From positions 3,079 through 16,595 of the forward strand of contig NHHT02000017.1 in NCBI GenBank assembly GCA_002170875.2: a DNA stretch of 13,517 nt, written 5' to 3'. The notes below the pieces were generated by a model, which did no database searches, was not told the DNA's origin, and saw nothing but the letters and a program-made list of their open reading frames with translations. This document shows, one piece after another, positions 7,080 through 13,517 of the stretch. How positions within the stretch are numbered: position 1 is the stretch's first letter; every line of letters starts with the position of its first letter. The position numbers and the translations under genes are program-made. Origin of the DNA: Pelagibacteraceae bacterium TMED170. Lineage in GTDB: Bacteria > Pseudomonadota > Alphaproteobacteria > Pelagibacterales > Pelagibacteraceae.

Positions 7080-7181
7080 ATGCAATGGTTTATAAACATA
7101 TTTTTCAAAAGAAAAGAAATCAAATCTAGCAACGCTCTAGTTGTTCAAAAAATACTTTTAAAAAAGTATCTGTTAAGATAA
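7080..7181 (+). CDS. Possible 33-residue basic peptide upstream of aacS
   Basis: The ORF begins MQWFINIFFKRKEIKSSNAL and ends with a lysine-rich hydrophobic helix (VVQKILLKKYLLR). It could form an amphipathic, membrane-associated helix. The opening vaguely recalls the N-terminus of MinE, but it is far too short and I do not claim homology. It stops 25 nt before the aacS start. It has no Shine-Dalgarno and overlaps a palindrome and a possible aacS promoter, so it may be chance. Confidence 0.2.
   Translation: MQWFINIFFKRKEIKSSNALVVQKILLKKYLLR
7152..7169. promoter_or_regulatory. Perfect palindrome upstream of aacS, candidate operator
   Basis: ATACTTTT (7152-7159) and AAAAGTAT (7162-7169) form a perfect inverted repeat with a 2-nt spacer. 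It ends 2 nt before TG-T-TAAGAT (7171-7179), a possible extended -10 for acetoacetyl-CoA synthetase. The geometry fits a repressor or activator site, but high AT makes such palindromes common. Confidence 0.3.
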
Positions 7182-7206
7182 ATTCATTAAAGCTATTCTA
7201 GCCTAT

Positions 7207-9138
7207 ATGAATAAATTTCTTTGGAAACCATCTGAACAATTAATTCAAAATTCAATATTAGCGGATTTCTCAAAATTTATAAATTTTCAATCTCAACATA
7301 ACTTTAAAACTTTGTGGAAATGGAGTGTGACCAACCCGGAAGAATTCTGGTCAAAATTTTGGGATTATTCAAAAATTATAGGATTTAAGGGTAAAGAAGT
7401 AATTCGAAAAAATAAAATTTTTAACAAAACAAAATTTTTTCCAGATTCAAAAATAAATTATTCAGAAAATATACTTAGAAAAAAAACTGATCAAATTGCT
7501 ATAAATTTTTTATCTGAAAGTGGACTCGAGGAAAATATTTCTTGGAAAGTTTTATATGATAGAGTCTGTAGACTTTCATACTATTTTAAAAAAATAAATT
7601 TAAAACAAGGAGATAGAGTTGCAGCTTATGTTCCAAATAAAATTGAGTCTGTTATAAGTTTTTTAGCATGCGCAAAAAATGGTATCATTTGGTCATCTTG
7701 CTCACCCGATTTTGGAGTAGAAGGTGTGGTAGATAGATTTAAACAAATCGAACCAAAAATATTAATTACAAGTAACTATTATTTTTATAATGGTAAAAAA
7801 ATTAATATTTTAGAAAAAGTAGATGATATTTTAATAAAAATTCCATCAATTAAAAAAACTATTGTTTTTCCTTATAATAAAAAAGAAAAATATGAGCTAA
7901 AAAATTTTATTGATTTTAATGATATTTTAAATACATCTAATTTAGACGAAACTTTTGAACAATTTGAATTTAACCATCCAATTTATATTCTTTATTCAAG
8001 TGGAACCACAGGAAAGCCAAAATGCATTACTCATGGAGCGGGAAATATTTTAATTGAACATAATAAAGAATTTATGTTGCATTGCGACATTAGAGAAAAT
8101 GAAAAATTGTTTTATTATACTACGACGGGTTGGATGATGTGGAATTGGCTTGTGGGTGGTTTAGGGACTGGCGCATCAATTTTTTTGTTCGACGGTGCTC
8201 CTGTTTATCCCAAAATAGATGTACTTTTAGAATACTGTCAAAATAAAAAAATTAATTTATTTGGGATAAGTGCAAAATATATTGATCATTTAAAAAATGA
8301 AAAATTTAATAGTAAACATTTAGATTTAAGCTCTGTAAAAATTATTGCCTCTACTGGCTCACCTTTAGCGGAAGAAAGCTTTAAATATGTCTATGATAAT
8401 ATTAAAAAAGATGTTCATTTAGCCTCGATAGCCGGAGGAACAGATTTAGTTGGCTGTTTAGTTTTGGGAAATTTATATTCAAATGTTTACAAGGGAGAAA
8501 TTCAAGGTGAAAGTTTAGCTTTAGATGTAGATATATTTAATAAAGACGGAAAAAGTACAAAAGTTGGAGAAAAAGGTGAGCTTGTTGTTAAACAGCCTTT
8601 TCCATCGATGCCAATTAAATTTTGGGGGGATAATCGAGGCGATAAATATCATAATGCCTATTTTACTAAATTTGAAAATATTTGGCACCATGGTGATTTT
8701 ATAGAGCGAACATCAAATAATGGATTTATCCTAAGCGGCAGGTCAGATGCCACTTTAAATCCTGGTGGAGTAAGAATAGGTACTTCAGAAATTTATCAAC
8801 AAGTTGAAAATATTGAATTTATTACAGAGGGACTTGTAGTAGGGCAAAAATACAAAGATGATGTAAGAATAATTTTATTTGTTACTACAAAAAAAAATAA
8901 AGATTTAGATGAAGAAAAAATAAAATTAATTAAATCTAAAATTAGAAAAAATTGTTCCCCAAAACATGTTCCTTCAATAGTTATAAAAACTCCTGAAATT
9001 CCAAGGACAAAGAGTGGAAAAATTGTAGAATTAGCTGTTAAAAAAATAATTGATGGAGAAAAAATTAATAATAAAGAAGCTATAGCAAATCCACAATCTT
9101 TGGCTTTTTTTAAAAATTTACCTCAACTAAAAAATTAA
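7207..9138 (+). CDS. aacS: Acetoacetyl-CoA synthetase (acetoacetate-CoA ligase)
   Basis: This cytoplasmic ligase activates acetoacetate with ATP and CoA to acetoacetyl-CoA. At 643 residues it has the usual family length (about 650). The N-terminus (FLWKPSEQLIQNS, then FKTLWKWSVTNPEEFW) is typical of this family rather than of acetyl-CoA synthetase. Adenylate-forming motifs are intact: YSSGTTGKPK at 263-272, TTGWMMWNW, GRSDATLNPGGVRIG at 511-525, and RTKSGK with K605 as the likely catalytic, acetylation-prone lysine. The ATG at 7207 is chosen because the family N-terminus begins there; no Shine-Dalgarno precedes it. The gene is divergent from the PDH operon and converges on acetyl-CoA acetyltransferase, its next pathway step, which would split acetoacetyl-CoA into two acetyl-CoA. 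Its last 4 nt overlap the convergent 44-codon ORF. Confidence 0.93.
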   Translation: MNKFLWKPSEQLIQNSILADFSKFINFQSQHNFKTLWKWSVTNPEEFWSKFWDYSKIIGFKGKEVIRKNKIFNKTKFFPDSKINYSENILRKKTDQIAINFLSESGLEENISWKVLYDRVCRLSYYFKKINLKQGDRVAAYVPNKIESVISFLACAKNGIIWSSCSPDFGVEGVVDRFKQIEPKILITSNYYFYNGKKINILEKVDDILIKIPSIKKTIVFPYNKKEKYELKNFIDFNDILNTSNLDETFEQFEFNHPIYILYSSGTTGKPKCITHGAGNILIEHNKEFMLHCDIRENEKLFYYTTTGWMMWNWLVGGLGTGASIFLFDGAPVYPKIDVLLEYCQNKKINLFGISAKYIDHLKNEKFNSKHLDLSSVKIIASTGSPLAEESFKYVYDNIKKDVHLASIAGGTDLVGCLVLGNLYSNVYKGEIQGESLALDVDIFNKDGKSTKVGEKGELVVKQPFPSMPIKFWGDNRGDKYHNAYFTKFENIWHHGDFIERTSNNGFILSGRSDATLNPGGVRIGTSEIYQQVENIEFITEGLVVGQKYKDDVRIILFVTTKKNKDLDEEKIKLIKSKIRKNCSPKHVPSIVIKTPEIPRTKSGKIVELAVKKIIDGEKINNKEAIANPQSLAFFKNLPQLKN

Positions 9139-9269
9139 TTATAAGCGAAGTAAATTAAAATGATTAACGTCCAAAAAAAAGCATAATATAAAATATACCC
9201 TTTTGTTGTAAATGGCATTTTTTTAAGCTTTCGTTTACCTTTTCCTTTATAAGGTTTTGATATTTCCAT
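9135..9269 (-). CDS. 44-residue basic membrane peptide coupled to the thiolase
   Basis: The ATG shares one base with the thiolase stop codon (TAATG), a classic translational-coupling junction. The peptide has a strongly basic N-terminus (MEISKPYKGKGKRKLKKM) and then a single hydrophobic segment from about residue 25 to 43 (YILYYAFFWTLIILIYFAY). By the positive-inside rule the N-terminus should face the cytoplasm. The stop lies inside the final codons of the convergent aacS, overlapping it by 4 nt. I do not recognise a family. It could tether or modulate the thiolase or another protein at the membrane, but only the coupling is visible. The junction, clean topology and exact fit into the gap argue against chance. 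Confidence 0.6.
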   Translation of the reverse strand: MEISKPYKGKGKRKLKKMPFTTKGYILYYAFFWTLIILIYFAYN

Positions 9270-10450
9270 TATCTTTCAATACACATAGCAATACCCATGC
9301 CTCCTCCGATACATAGAGTCGCTAAACCTTTATTAACATTTCGTCTTATCATTTCATGAATTAATGTTACAAGTATTCGAGTGCCAGATGCTCCGATAGG
9401 ATGACCTAATGCTATCGCTCCTCCATTTACATTCACTTTTTCTTCTGGAATTGAAAGAGTTCTCAAAACCGCAATACTTTGTGCCGCAAATGCTTCATTA
9501 ACTTCGAACAAATCAACATCTTGTACAGACCATCCTGCTAAATCTAATGCTTTTTTTGATGCAGGTATTGGGCCTGTTCCCATTAAAGCAGGATCTACAC
9601 CACAGCTTGCCCAAGACTTAATTGAAACTAATTTTTTTAACTTTCTTTTTTTTGACTCTTCTTCAGACATAATAACTACTCCAGCAGCACCATCGTTTAT
9701 TCCTGAGGCATTACCGGCCGTCACTGTCCCATCCTTTTTAAACACAGGTTTTAATCTTGATAAAGCCTCTAAGTTTATCCCTTCTCTAGGATGTTCATCG
9801 ATATTAAAATCTATCTCTGCTTTTTTTGATTTGATTTTTAAATTAACAATTTCTTCTTTAAATTTATTTTCTTTTTGAGCTTTTAAAGCTTTTTCTTGAG
9901 AACTAAGGGCAAATTTATCTTGGTCATCCCTAGTAACTTGAAATTTAGTGGCTACATTTTCTGCTGTTACACCCATATGATAACCATGAAACGCGTCCCA
10001 TAAACCATCTCTTATCATCGAGTCCACCATTTGGGCATCACCTAATTTTTTACCATCTCGAAGATTTATAAAATGAGGAGCTAAGGACATATTTTCTTGT
10101 CCACCAGATATAACAATTTTTGAATCTCCGCTCTTGATACTTTGAAATCCAGAAGCAACAGATCTAATTCCAGAACCACAAACTTGATTAACAATATAAG
10201 CAGGTTTTTCTTTTGGAATTCCTGATTTCATTGCTGCTTGTCTAGCAGGATTTTGCCCTGTTCCGCCTGTAAGTACTTGCCCCATAATAACTTCCTCGAT
10301 ATCATTTTTTTCAAGATTTGATTTTTTAATCAATTCAGAAATAACAGTTGCACCAAGTTGATCTCCAGGTACATTTTTTAAAGCCTTTCCTAATGACCCG
10401 ACCGCCGTTCTTGAGGCTGAAGTTATTACGACTGAATTTTTTTGATTCAT
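9269..10450 (-). CDS. phaA: Acetyl-CoA C-acetyltransferase (biosynthetic-type thiolase)
   Basis: This 393-residue thiolase has the standard length and all catalytic elements: nucleophile C91 in NQVCGSGIRSV, NEAFA (318-322), H350 in GGAIALGHPIGASG, and C380 in LCIGGGMG. It interconverts two acetyl-CoA with acetoacetyl-CoA plus CoA in the cytoplasm. Facing the acetoacetyl-CoA synthetase gene, it probably completes acetoacetate use. No reductase (phaB) or PHA synthase (phaC) is in the window, so polyhydroxybutyrate synthesis cannot be inferred; phaA/atoB naming is by similarity. A TATAAT on the minus strand 41 nt upstream is a likely -10. There is no Shine-Dalgarno. The stop overlaps the start of the 44-codon ORF. 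Confidence 0.94.
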   Translation of the reverse strand: MNQKNSVVITSASRTAVGSLGKALKNVPGDQLGATVISELIKKSNLEKNDIEEVIMGQVLTGGTGQNPARQAAMKSGIPKEKPAYIVNQVCGSGIRSVASGFQSIKSGDSKIVISGGQENMSLAPHFINLRDGKKLGDAQMVDSMIRDGLWDAFHGYHMGVTAENVATKFQVTRDDQDKFALSSQEKALKAQKENKFKEEIVNLKIKSKKAEIDFNIDEHPREGINLEALSRLKPVFKKDGTVTAGNASGINDGAAGVVIMSEEESKKRKLKKLVSIKSWASCGVDPALMGTGPIPASKKALDLAGWSVQDVDLFEVNEAFAAQSIAVLRTLSIPEEKVNVNGGAIALGHPIGASGTRILVTLIHEMIRRNVNKGLATLCIGGGMGIAMCIER

Positions 10451-10490
10451 AAATTGTAATTTAGAGATTTAAATGGAAATAACAAGAAGG

Positions 10491-10496
10491 ATTATA
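10491..10496 (-). promoter_or_regulatory. -10 box for the thiolase gene
   Basis: The minus strand reads CTG-TATAAT, a perfect -10. Transcription would start near 10484, giving a leader of about 35 nt. No clear -35 is present at 17 nt. Confidence 0.45.
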
Positions 10497-10537
10497 CAGC
10501 TTTATTTACGCAGTTTTTTTTGATATCTCTTATTAAC

Positions 10538-10614
10538 GCGCCTGTAGCTCAACTGGATAGAGCGCTTGGCTACGGACCAGGAGGTTCTGGGTTCAAATCC
10601 TAGCAGGCGCACCA
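10538..10614 (+). tRNA. tRNA-Arg (anticodon ACG)
   Basis: The 77-nt gene folds as a full cloverleaf. The acceptor arms are GCGCCTG/CAGGCGC, the D-stem GCTC/GAGC, the anticodon stem CTTGG/CCAGG with loop CTACGGA, and the T-stem CTGGG/CCTAG with loop TTCAAAT. The anticodon ACG is at 10572-10574 and the 3' ACCA is encoded. It reads CGN arginine codons, with A34 expected to be converted to inosine by TadA. It sits alone between the divergent thiolase and a short membrane ORF. No integrase or duplicated tRNA end is seen nearby. Confidence 0.97.
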
Positions 10615-10617
10615 AAT

Positions 10618-10636
10618 AAAGAATCTTGATTTTTTT
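10618..10636 (+). terminator. Likely intrinsic terminator of tRNA-Arg
   Basis: AAAGAAT (10618-10624) pairs with ATTTTTT (10629-10635) across the loop CTTG, with one G-T wobble, and merges into a T-run ending at 10636. The stem is weak but correctly placed 4 nt after the tRNA. Confidence 0.4.
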
Positions 10637-10645
10637 AGCCAGAAA

Positions 10646-10756
10646 ATGTTAACTTATATAATGAAATTTATTACCCATCTGTCGTTACAAAAAGCAGTTA
10701 TCATCTTCTTTATTATTATATTTTTGATGCTGATAGGTCTTACTTTTATTTTATAA
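10646..10756 (+). CDS. Short single-pass membrane peptide (36 or 31 aa)
   Basis: The ORF starts at ATG 10646, or at ATG 10661 (MKFITHLSLQKAV), and ends at TAA 10754-10756. Its C-terminal half is one long aliphatic stretch (VIIFFIIIFLMLIGLTFIL), so it would span the membrane once. It lies 31 nt after the tRNA-Arg 3' end. Its stop overlaps the last codons of the convergent uppP by 6 nt, the same tight tail-to-tail packing seen with the other small ORFs here. There is no Shine-Dalgarno and no recognised family. AT-rich DNA can encode hydrophobic stretches by chance, so support is moderate to low. Confidence 0.35.
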   Translation: MLTYIMKFITHLSLQKAVIIFFIIIFLMLIGLTFIL

Positions 10757-11509
10757 ATACGCAAAATATAAAATTAATAGTCCTAGAATAATTCTATATA
10801 TCACAAAAATATTTAAATTAAACTTTTTTATAAATTTTAAAAAATAAACTATAGTTATTAAAGAAAATATAAATGAAAAGATAATAGAAAAAACATTTAA
10901 TAAAGAAAATTCTAAATTATCTGATTTCATAAGGTTTATTAAACCAAAAAAGCTGACAGCCGCTAATGTAGGAATTGATAATAAAAATGAGATTTTTGCT
11001 GAGTCTAATCTTTTAAAATTTAAAAATCTACCTGCTGTAATTGATATTCCAGCTCTGCTAACTCCAGGTATTAAAGATAAAACCTGAAATAGCCCTATAA
11101 AAAAAGCTGATTTATAATCAAAATTACTTTTAATGTTTTTGGAAGTTTTAGATTTATCACTAATATAAAGTAAAATCCCAAAAATAATTGTCGTCCAACC
11201 AATAATTTTAAGGCTTCTAAGTTGTTCGATTAAATTAAATTTTACTAATATAAAACCAACAATTATTACAGGAATAGAAGAAAAAAAAATTTTCAGAAAT
11301 AAAATTTTATTTTCTAAGAATTTAAAGAGTTCCTCTTTAAAATAATATATGACTGCTAAAAATGAGCCTATATGTAAACTTATATCTATTGATAAGTTTT
11401 GATTATTGTATTGTAAATAATTAGCAACTAATATTAGATGTGACGAAGAACTAATTGGAAGAAACTCTGTTATCCCTTGAATTATGGAAAGTATAAATAT
11501 AAAAATCAT
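10751..11509 (-). CDS. uppP: Undecaprenyl-diphosphatase
   Basis: This inner-membrane enzyme removes a phosphate from undecaprenyl diphosphate to regenerate the lipid carrier for peptidoglycan and other surface glycans. The two family motifs are clear: QGITEFLPISSSSH (residues 11-24, the (E/Q)xxxE site with Q11 and E15) and PGVSRAGIS (148-156, with S151 and R152). In the second motif the usual SRS is SRA. At 252 residues it is slightly shorter than E. coli UppP (273) and has about eight hydrophobic segments. The ATG at 11509 places the first motif at the expected distance. It is transcribed divergently from gltD. Older annotations call this family BacA. Confidence 0.93.
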   Translation of the reverse strand: MIFIFILSIIQGITEFLPISSSSHLILVANYLQYNNQNLSIDISLHIGSFLAVIYYFKEELFKFLENKILFLKIFFSSIPVIIVGFILVKFNLIEQLRSLKIIGWTTIIFGILLYISDKSKTSKNIKSNFDYKSAFFIGLFQVLSLIPGVSRAGISITAGRFLNFKRLDSAKISFLLSIPTLAAVSFFGLINLMKSDNLEFSLLNVFSIIFSFIFSLITIVYFLKFIKKFNLNIFVIYRIILGLLILYFAYL

Positions 11510-11551
11510 TTTTAATTTTTAAAACTTAAGATTGTTTTTTTCGTGACAAAC

Positions 11552-11577
11552 TAGAATGCATAGCAGCTATGCGTCTA
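11552..11577. promoter_or_regulatory. Hairpin between uppP and gltD
   Basis: TAGA-A-TGCATAG (11552-11563) pairs with CTATGCG-TCTA (11567-11577) around the loop CAG, leaving one bulged A and one T-G wobble. The core GCATAG/CTATGC is perfect. No T-run follows on either strand, so it is not a simple terminator. It lies 61 nt before the gltD -10 and 43 nt before the uppP ATG, so it could be an operator or part of the uppP leader. Confidence 0.4.
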
Positions 11578-11581
11578 ATAG

Positions 11582-11620
11582 TCATTGAAAATAGGGTTTT
11601 TTTTGAAAATAAGTCAATGA
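11582..11620. repeat. Nested inverted and direct repeats before the gltD promoter
   Basis: TCATTGA (11582-11588) and TCAATGA (11614-11620) are perfect inverted arms. Between and overlapping them, TTGAAAATA occurs twice in direct orientation (11585-11593 and 11603-11611), 18 nt apart. The block ends 18 nt before the extended -10, so it overlaps where a regulator of glutamate synthase would bind. Confidence 0.4.
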
Positions 11621-11637
11621 ATCTTACCTATTTATAC

Positions 11638-11646
11638 TGTTATAAT
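11638..11646 (+). promoter_or_regulatory. Extended -10 promoter of gltDB
   Basis: The bases read TG-T-TATAAT, a perfect extended -10. The -35 region is poor, as is normal for this promoter class. Transcription would start near 11653, leaving about 24 nt before the gltD ATG. Confidence 0.6.
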
Positions 11647-11676
11647 TAAACTATTTCTAATAAACTGTTATTGCTT

Positions 11677-13122
11677 ATGACAAAAAAAATGCTTCAATTC
11701 ACAAAACTTAATAAACAACTTCCGCTTAAAAGAGGAACTACAAAAAGAAAGGAAGATTTTAATGAAATCTATGGCGAATTTATTAGTGATAAAGCTAGAG
11801 AGCAGTCAAGTAGATGTTCTCAATGTGGAATTCCTTTTTGTCAAATACATTGTCCATTAGGTAATAATATACCTGACTGGCTAAAGTTGACTGCTGAAGG
11901 TAGATTAAAAGAGGCCTATCAGGTTTCACAAAGTACAAACAATATGCCTGAGGTTTGCGGAAGGATTTGCCCTCAGGATAGACTATGTGAAGGAAATTGT
12001 GTAATAGAACAATCAGGGCATGGAACAGTCACTATAGGTTCAATAGAAAAATATATTACAGATACGGCATGGGAAAAAGGTTGGGTTAAGCCGATTAAAG
12101 TAGATAAGGAACAAAATCAATCAGTAGGTATTATAGGAGCAGGACCAGCAGGGATGGCGTGCGCAGAAGAGTTAAGAAAATCAGGATATAAAGTCACTAT
12201 TTACGACAGGTATGATAGACCAGGTGGTCTTTTAATATATGGAATTCCTAACTTTAAATTAGAAAAATTTGTAGTTGAAAGAAGAACAAAACTATTAAAA
12301 GACAGCGGTATAAAATTTATTAATAATTTTGAAATTGGAAAAGATCAAACGCTATTCGACTTAAAAAAAAAACATGATGCAATTTTAATATCGACTGGTG
12401 TTTATAAAGCTAGAGAAATAGATATTCCTGGACACGAGTTGAAAAATATTTTCCCAGCAATGAAATTTTTGACTGCTTCAAATCGAAAAGGTTTAGGCGA
12501 TAAAGTTGAACTATTTGATAACGGTACTCTTAATACTGAAGGAAAAAATGTTGTGGTTATTGGAGGAGGGGATACTGCCATGGATTGTGTGAGAACATCA
12601 ATTAGACAAAAAGCAAAATCAGTTAAATGCCTATATAGAAGAGATAGAGAAAATATGCCAGGATCAGCTAGAGAAGTATATAACGCTGAGGAAGAAGGAG
12701 TAGAGTTTATTTGGCTTACAAGCCCTAAAAGATTTATTGGCAAAGAGAAAGTTTCTGAGGTAGAAGTCAGTAAAATTGAATTAGGTGAAGCTGATGCTTC
12801 AGGTAGAAGAAAACCAATTATACAAGAAAATTCTGAATATAAAATTGAAGCTGATATAGTTATTAAATCTTTAGGATTTGACCCAGAAAATCTTCCAAAA
12901 CTTTTTAATGCAAAAGAGTTAGAGGTTTCTAAATGGGGAACTATTAAAATTAATCTTCAAACCATGCAAACCAATATTAACGGCGTGTTTGCTGCTGGAG
13001 ATATAGTAAGAGGAGCCTCCCTTGTTGTTTGGGCAATTAAAGATGGTAGAGACGCAGCTATACAAATAGAAAATTTTTTACAAAATCAATTAAAAAAAAC
13101 AAAAAATATTAAAGCGGCTTAA
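11677..13122 (+). CDS. gltD: Glutamate synthase (NADPH) small subunit
   Basis: GltD supplies electrons from NADPH through FAD and Fe-S clusters to GltB for glutamate formation. The 481-residue protein has the N-terminal cysteine set (C47, C50, C55, C59, then C94, C98, C104, C108), the FAD site GIIGAGPAG (151-159), the NADPH site VVVIGGGDTA (292-301) and the late FAD motif GVFAAGDIVRGAS. The ATG at 11677 is preferred over a TTG two codons earlier, because it fits the family N-terminus (MLQFTKLNKQLP) and the promoter spacing. gltB starts 3 nt after the stop, so the order is gltD-gltB. Upstream repeats and an extended -10 suggest regulation, probably by nitrogen supply, which is inference. Confidence 0.95.
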   Translation: MTKKMLQFTKLNKQLPLKRGTTKRKEDFNEIYGEFISDKAREQSSRCSQCGIPFCQIHCPLGNNIPDWLKLTAEGRLKEAYQVSQSTNNMPEVCGRICPQDRLCEGNCVIEQSGHGTVTIGSIEKYITDTAWEKGWVKPIKVDKEQNQSVGIIGAGPAGMACAEELRKSGYKVTIYDRYDRPGGLLIYGIPNFKLEKFVVERRTKLLKDSGIKFINNFEIGKDQTLFDLKKKHDAILISTGVYKAREIDIPGHELKNIFPAMKFLTASNRKGLGDKVELFDNGTLNTEGKNVVVIGGGDTAMDCVRTSIRQKAKSVKCLYRRDRENMPGSAREVYNAEEEGVEFIWLTSPKRFIGKEKVSEVEVSKIELGEADASGRRKPIIQENSEYKIEADIVIKSLGFDPENLPKLFNAKELEVSKWGTIKINLQTMQTNINGVFAAGDIVRGASLVVWAIKDGRDAAIQIENFLQNQLKKTKNIKAA

Positions 13123-13125
13123 GCA

Positions 13126-13517
13126 ATGAAAAACTACATTAAAAATAAAAAAATATTGGAAAAAAATAAAATTTATAATTCTAGTATGGAACATGATGCT
13201 TGCGGTGTAGGTATGATAGCATCTACAAATGGGCAGAAATCTAGAAAGGTGGTTGAGTACGGAATTGAAGCATTAAAAGCAGTTTGGCACAGAGGAGCAG
13301 TAGATGCTGATGGAAAATCTGGAGATGGAGCCGGAATTCAGATTGAAATTGCTCCAGATTTTTTTAAAGAAAAAATTAAGGCAACAGGTCACAGTGCAGA
13401 CGAAACTAAGAGAATTTGCGTTGGCATGATTTTTTTGCCTAGAACAGATTATGCAGACCAAGAAAAATGTAGAGAAATCATAGAGTCAGTACTGTTAAAA
13501 GAAAATTTTTATATTTA
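13126..13517 (+). CDS. gltB: Glutamate synthase (NADPH) large subunit, N-terminal part
   Basis: The gene begins at ATG 13126 and runs off the window after 130 codons, with no stop. The N-terminal amidotransferase nucleophile is C26 in MEHDACGVGMIA, so a propeptide of about 25 residues should be removed to expose the cysteine. HRGAVDADGKSGDGAGIQ follows, matching class II glutamine amidotransferase domains of GltB. This domain releases ammonia from glutamine and channels it to the FMN/2-oxoglutarate site, which lies beyond the window. An alternative start at M21 would leave only five residues before the cysteine. It is 3 nt behind gltD and certainly co-transcribed. Confidence 0.93.
   Translation, partial: MKNYIKNKKILEKNKIYNSSMEHDACGVGMIASTNGQKSRKVVEYGIEALKAVWHRGAVDADGKSGDGAGIQIEIAPDFFKEKIKATGHSADETKRICVGMIFLPRTDYADQEKCREIIESVLLKENFYI

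Noticed and set aside
10538..10614. tRNA-Arg as an integration (att) site
   Set aside because: No integrase, no repeated tRNA 3' end and no foreign gene block is visible on either side.
11569..11649. 26-codon plus-strand ORF ending inside the gltD -10 box
   Set aside because: It runs through the inverted and direct repeats and the promoter, so it could not be transcribed from that promoter, and it has no Shine-Dalgarno or recognisable pattern.
12402..12743. 113-codon minus-strand ORF inside gltD
   Set aside because: The plus frame carries the NADPH site and conserved GltD sequence here; the minus frame shows no recognisable domain.

Overview
The window is very AT-rich and gene-dense. It has short or overlapping gene junctions and almost no Shine-Dalgarno sites, and its gene content is typical of a marine heterotroph: a TAXI-type TRAP permease, acetoacetate activation, and NADPH-glutamate synthase. 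This points to a streamlined marine alphaproteobacterium of the SAR11/Pelagibacterales type. That assignment is an inference from composition and content and has not been tested phylogenetically.

Layout. Positions 1-1131 (+) hold the 3' end of a fused TRAP permease with a C-terminal DUF3394 domain. Positions 1132-1405 look empty but contain two divergent short ORFs. One is an 18-residue hydrophobic peptide (-) with a perfect 12-nt Shine-Dalgarno; the other is a 56-residue Cys/His small protein (+). Positions 6937-1406 (-) form a tight four-gene operon: a pyruvate dehydrogenase E1 (AceE type) carrying its own N-terminal lipoyl domain, E2 (AceF), an EamA-family transporter, and a PaaI-like hotdog thioesterase. 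Positions 6938-7206 are the divergent control region between this operon and acetoacetyl-CoA synthetase (7207-9138, +). Converging on the synthetase are acetyl-CoA acetyltransferase (10450-9269, -) and a 44-residue membrane peptide whose start codon overlaps the thiolase stop. Next come tRNA-Arg(ACG) (10538-10614, +), a short membrane ORF (+), undecaprenyl-diphosphatase UppP (-), and a repeat-containing leader with an extended -10 promoter. The window ends with gltD and the 5' end of gltB (+).

Function. The large genes meet at acetyl-CoA. PDH makes it from pyruvate. AacS plus thiolase convert acetoacetate to acetyl-CoA, or the thiolase runs in reverse. The hotdog thioesterase could release CoA. 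Glutamate synthase draws 2-oxoglutarate from the same central carbon for ammonium assimilation. UppP serves cell-wall lipid-carrier recycling and looks unrelated.

The least ordinary items are the lipoyl-E1 fusion and the set of unannotated peptides of 18-56 codons that fill the gaps, especially the 18-mer with the exceptional ribosome-binding site. No CRISPR array, insertion sequence, integrase or prophage module was seen, and no gap without a gene exceeds 300 bases.
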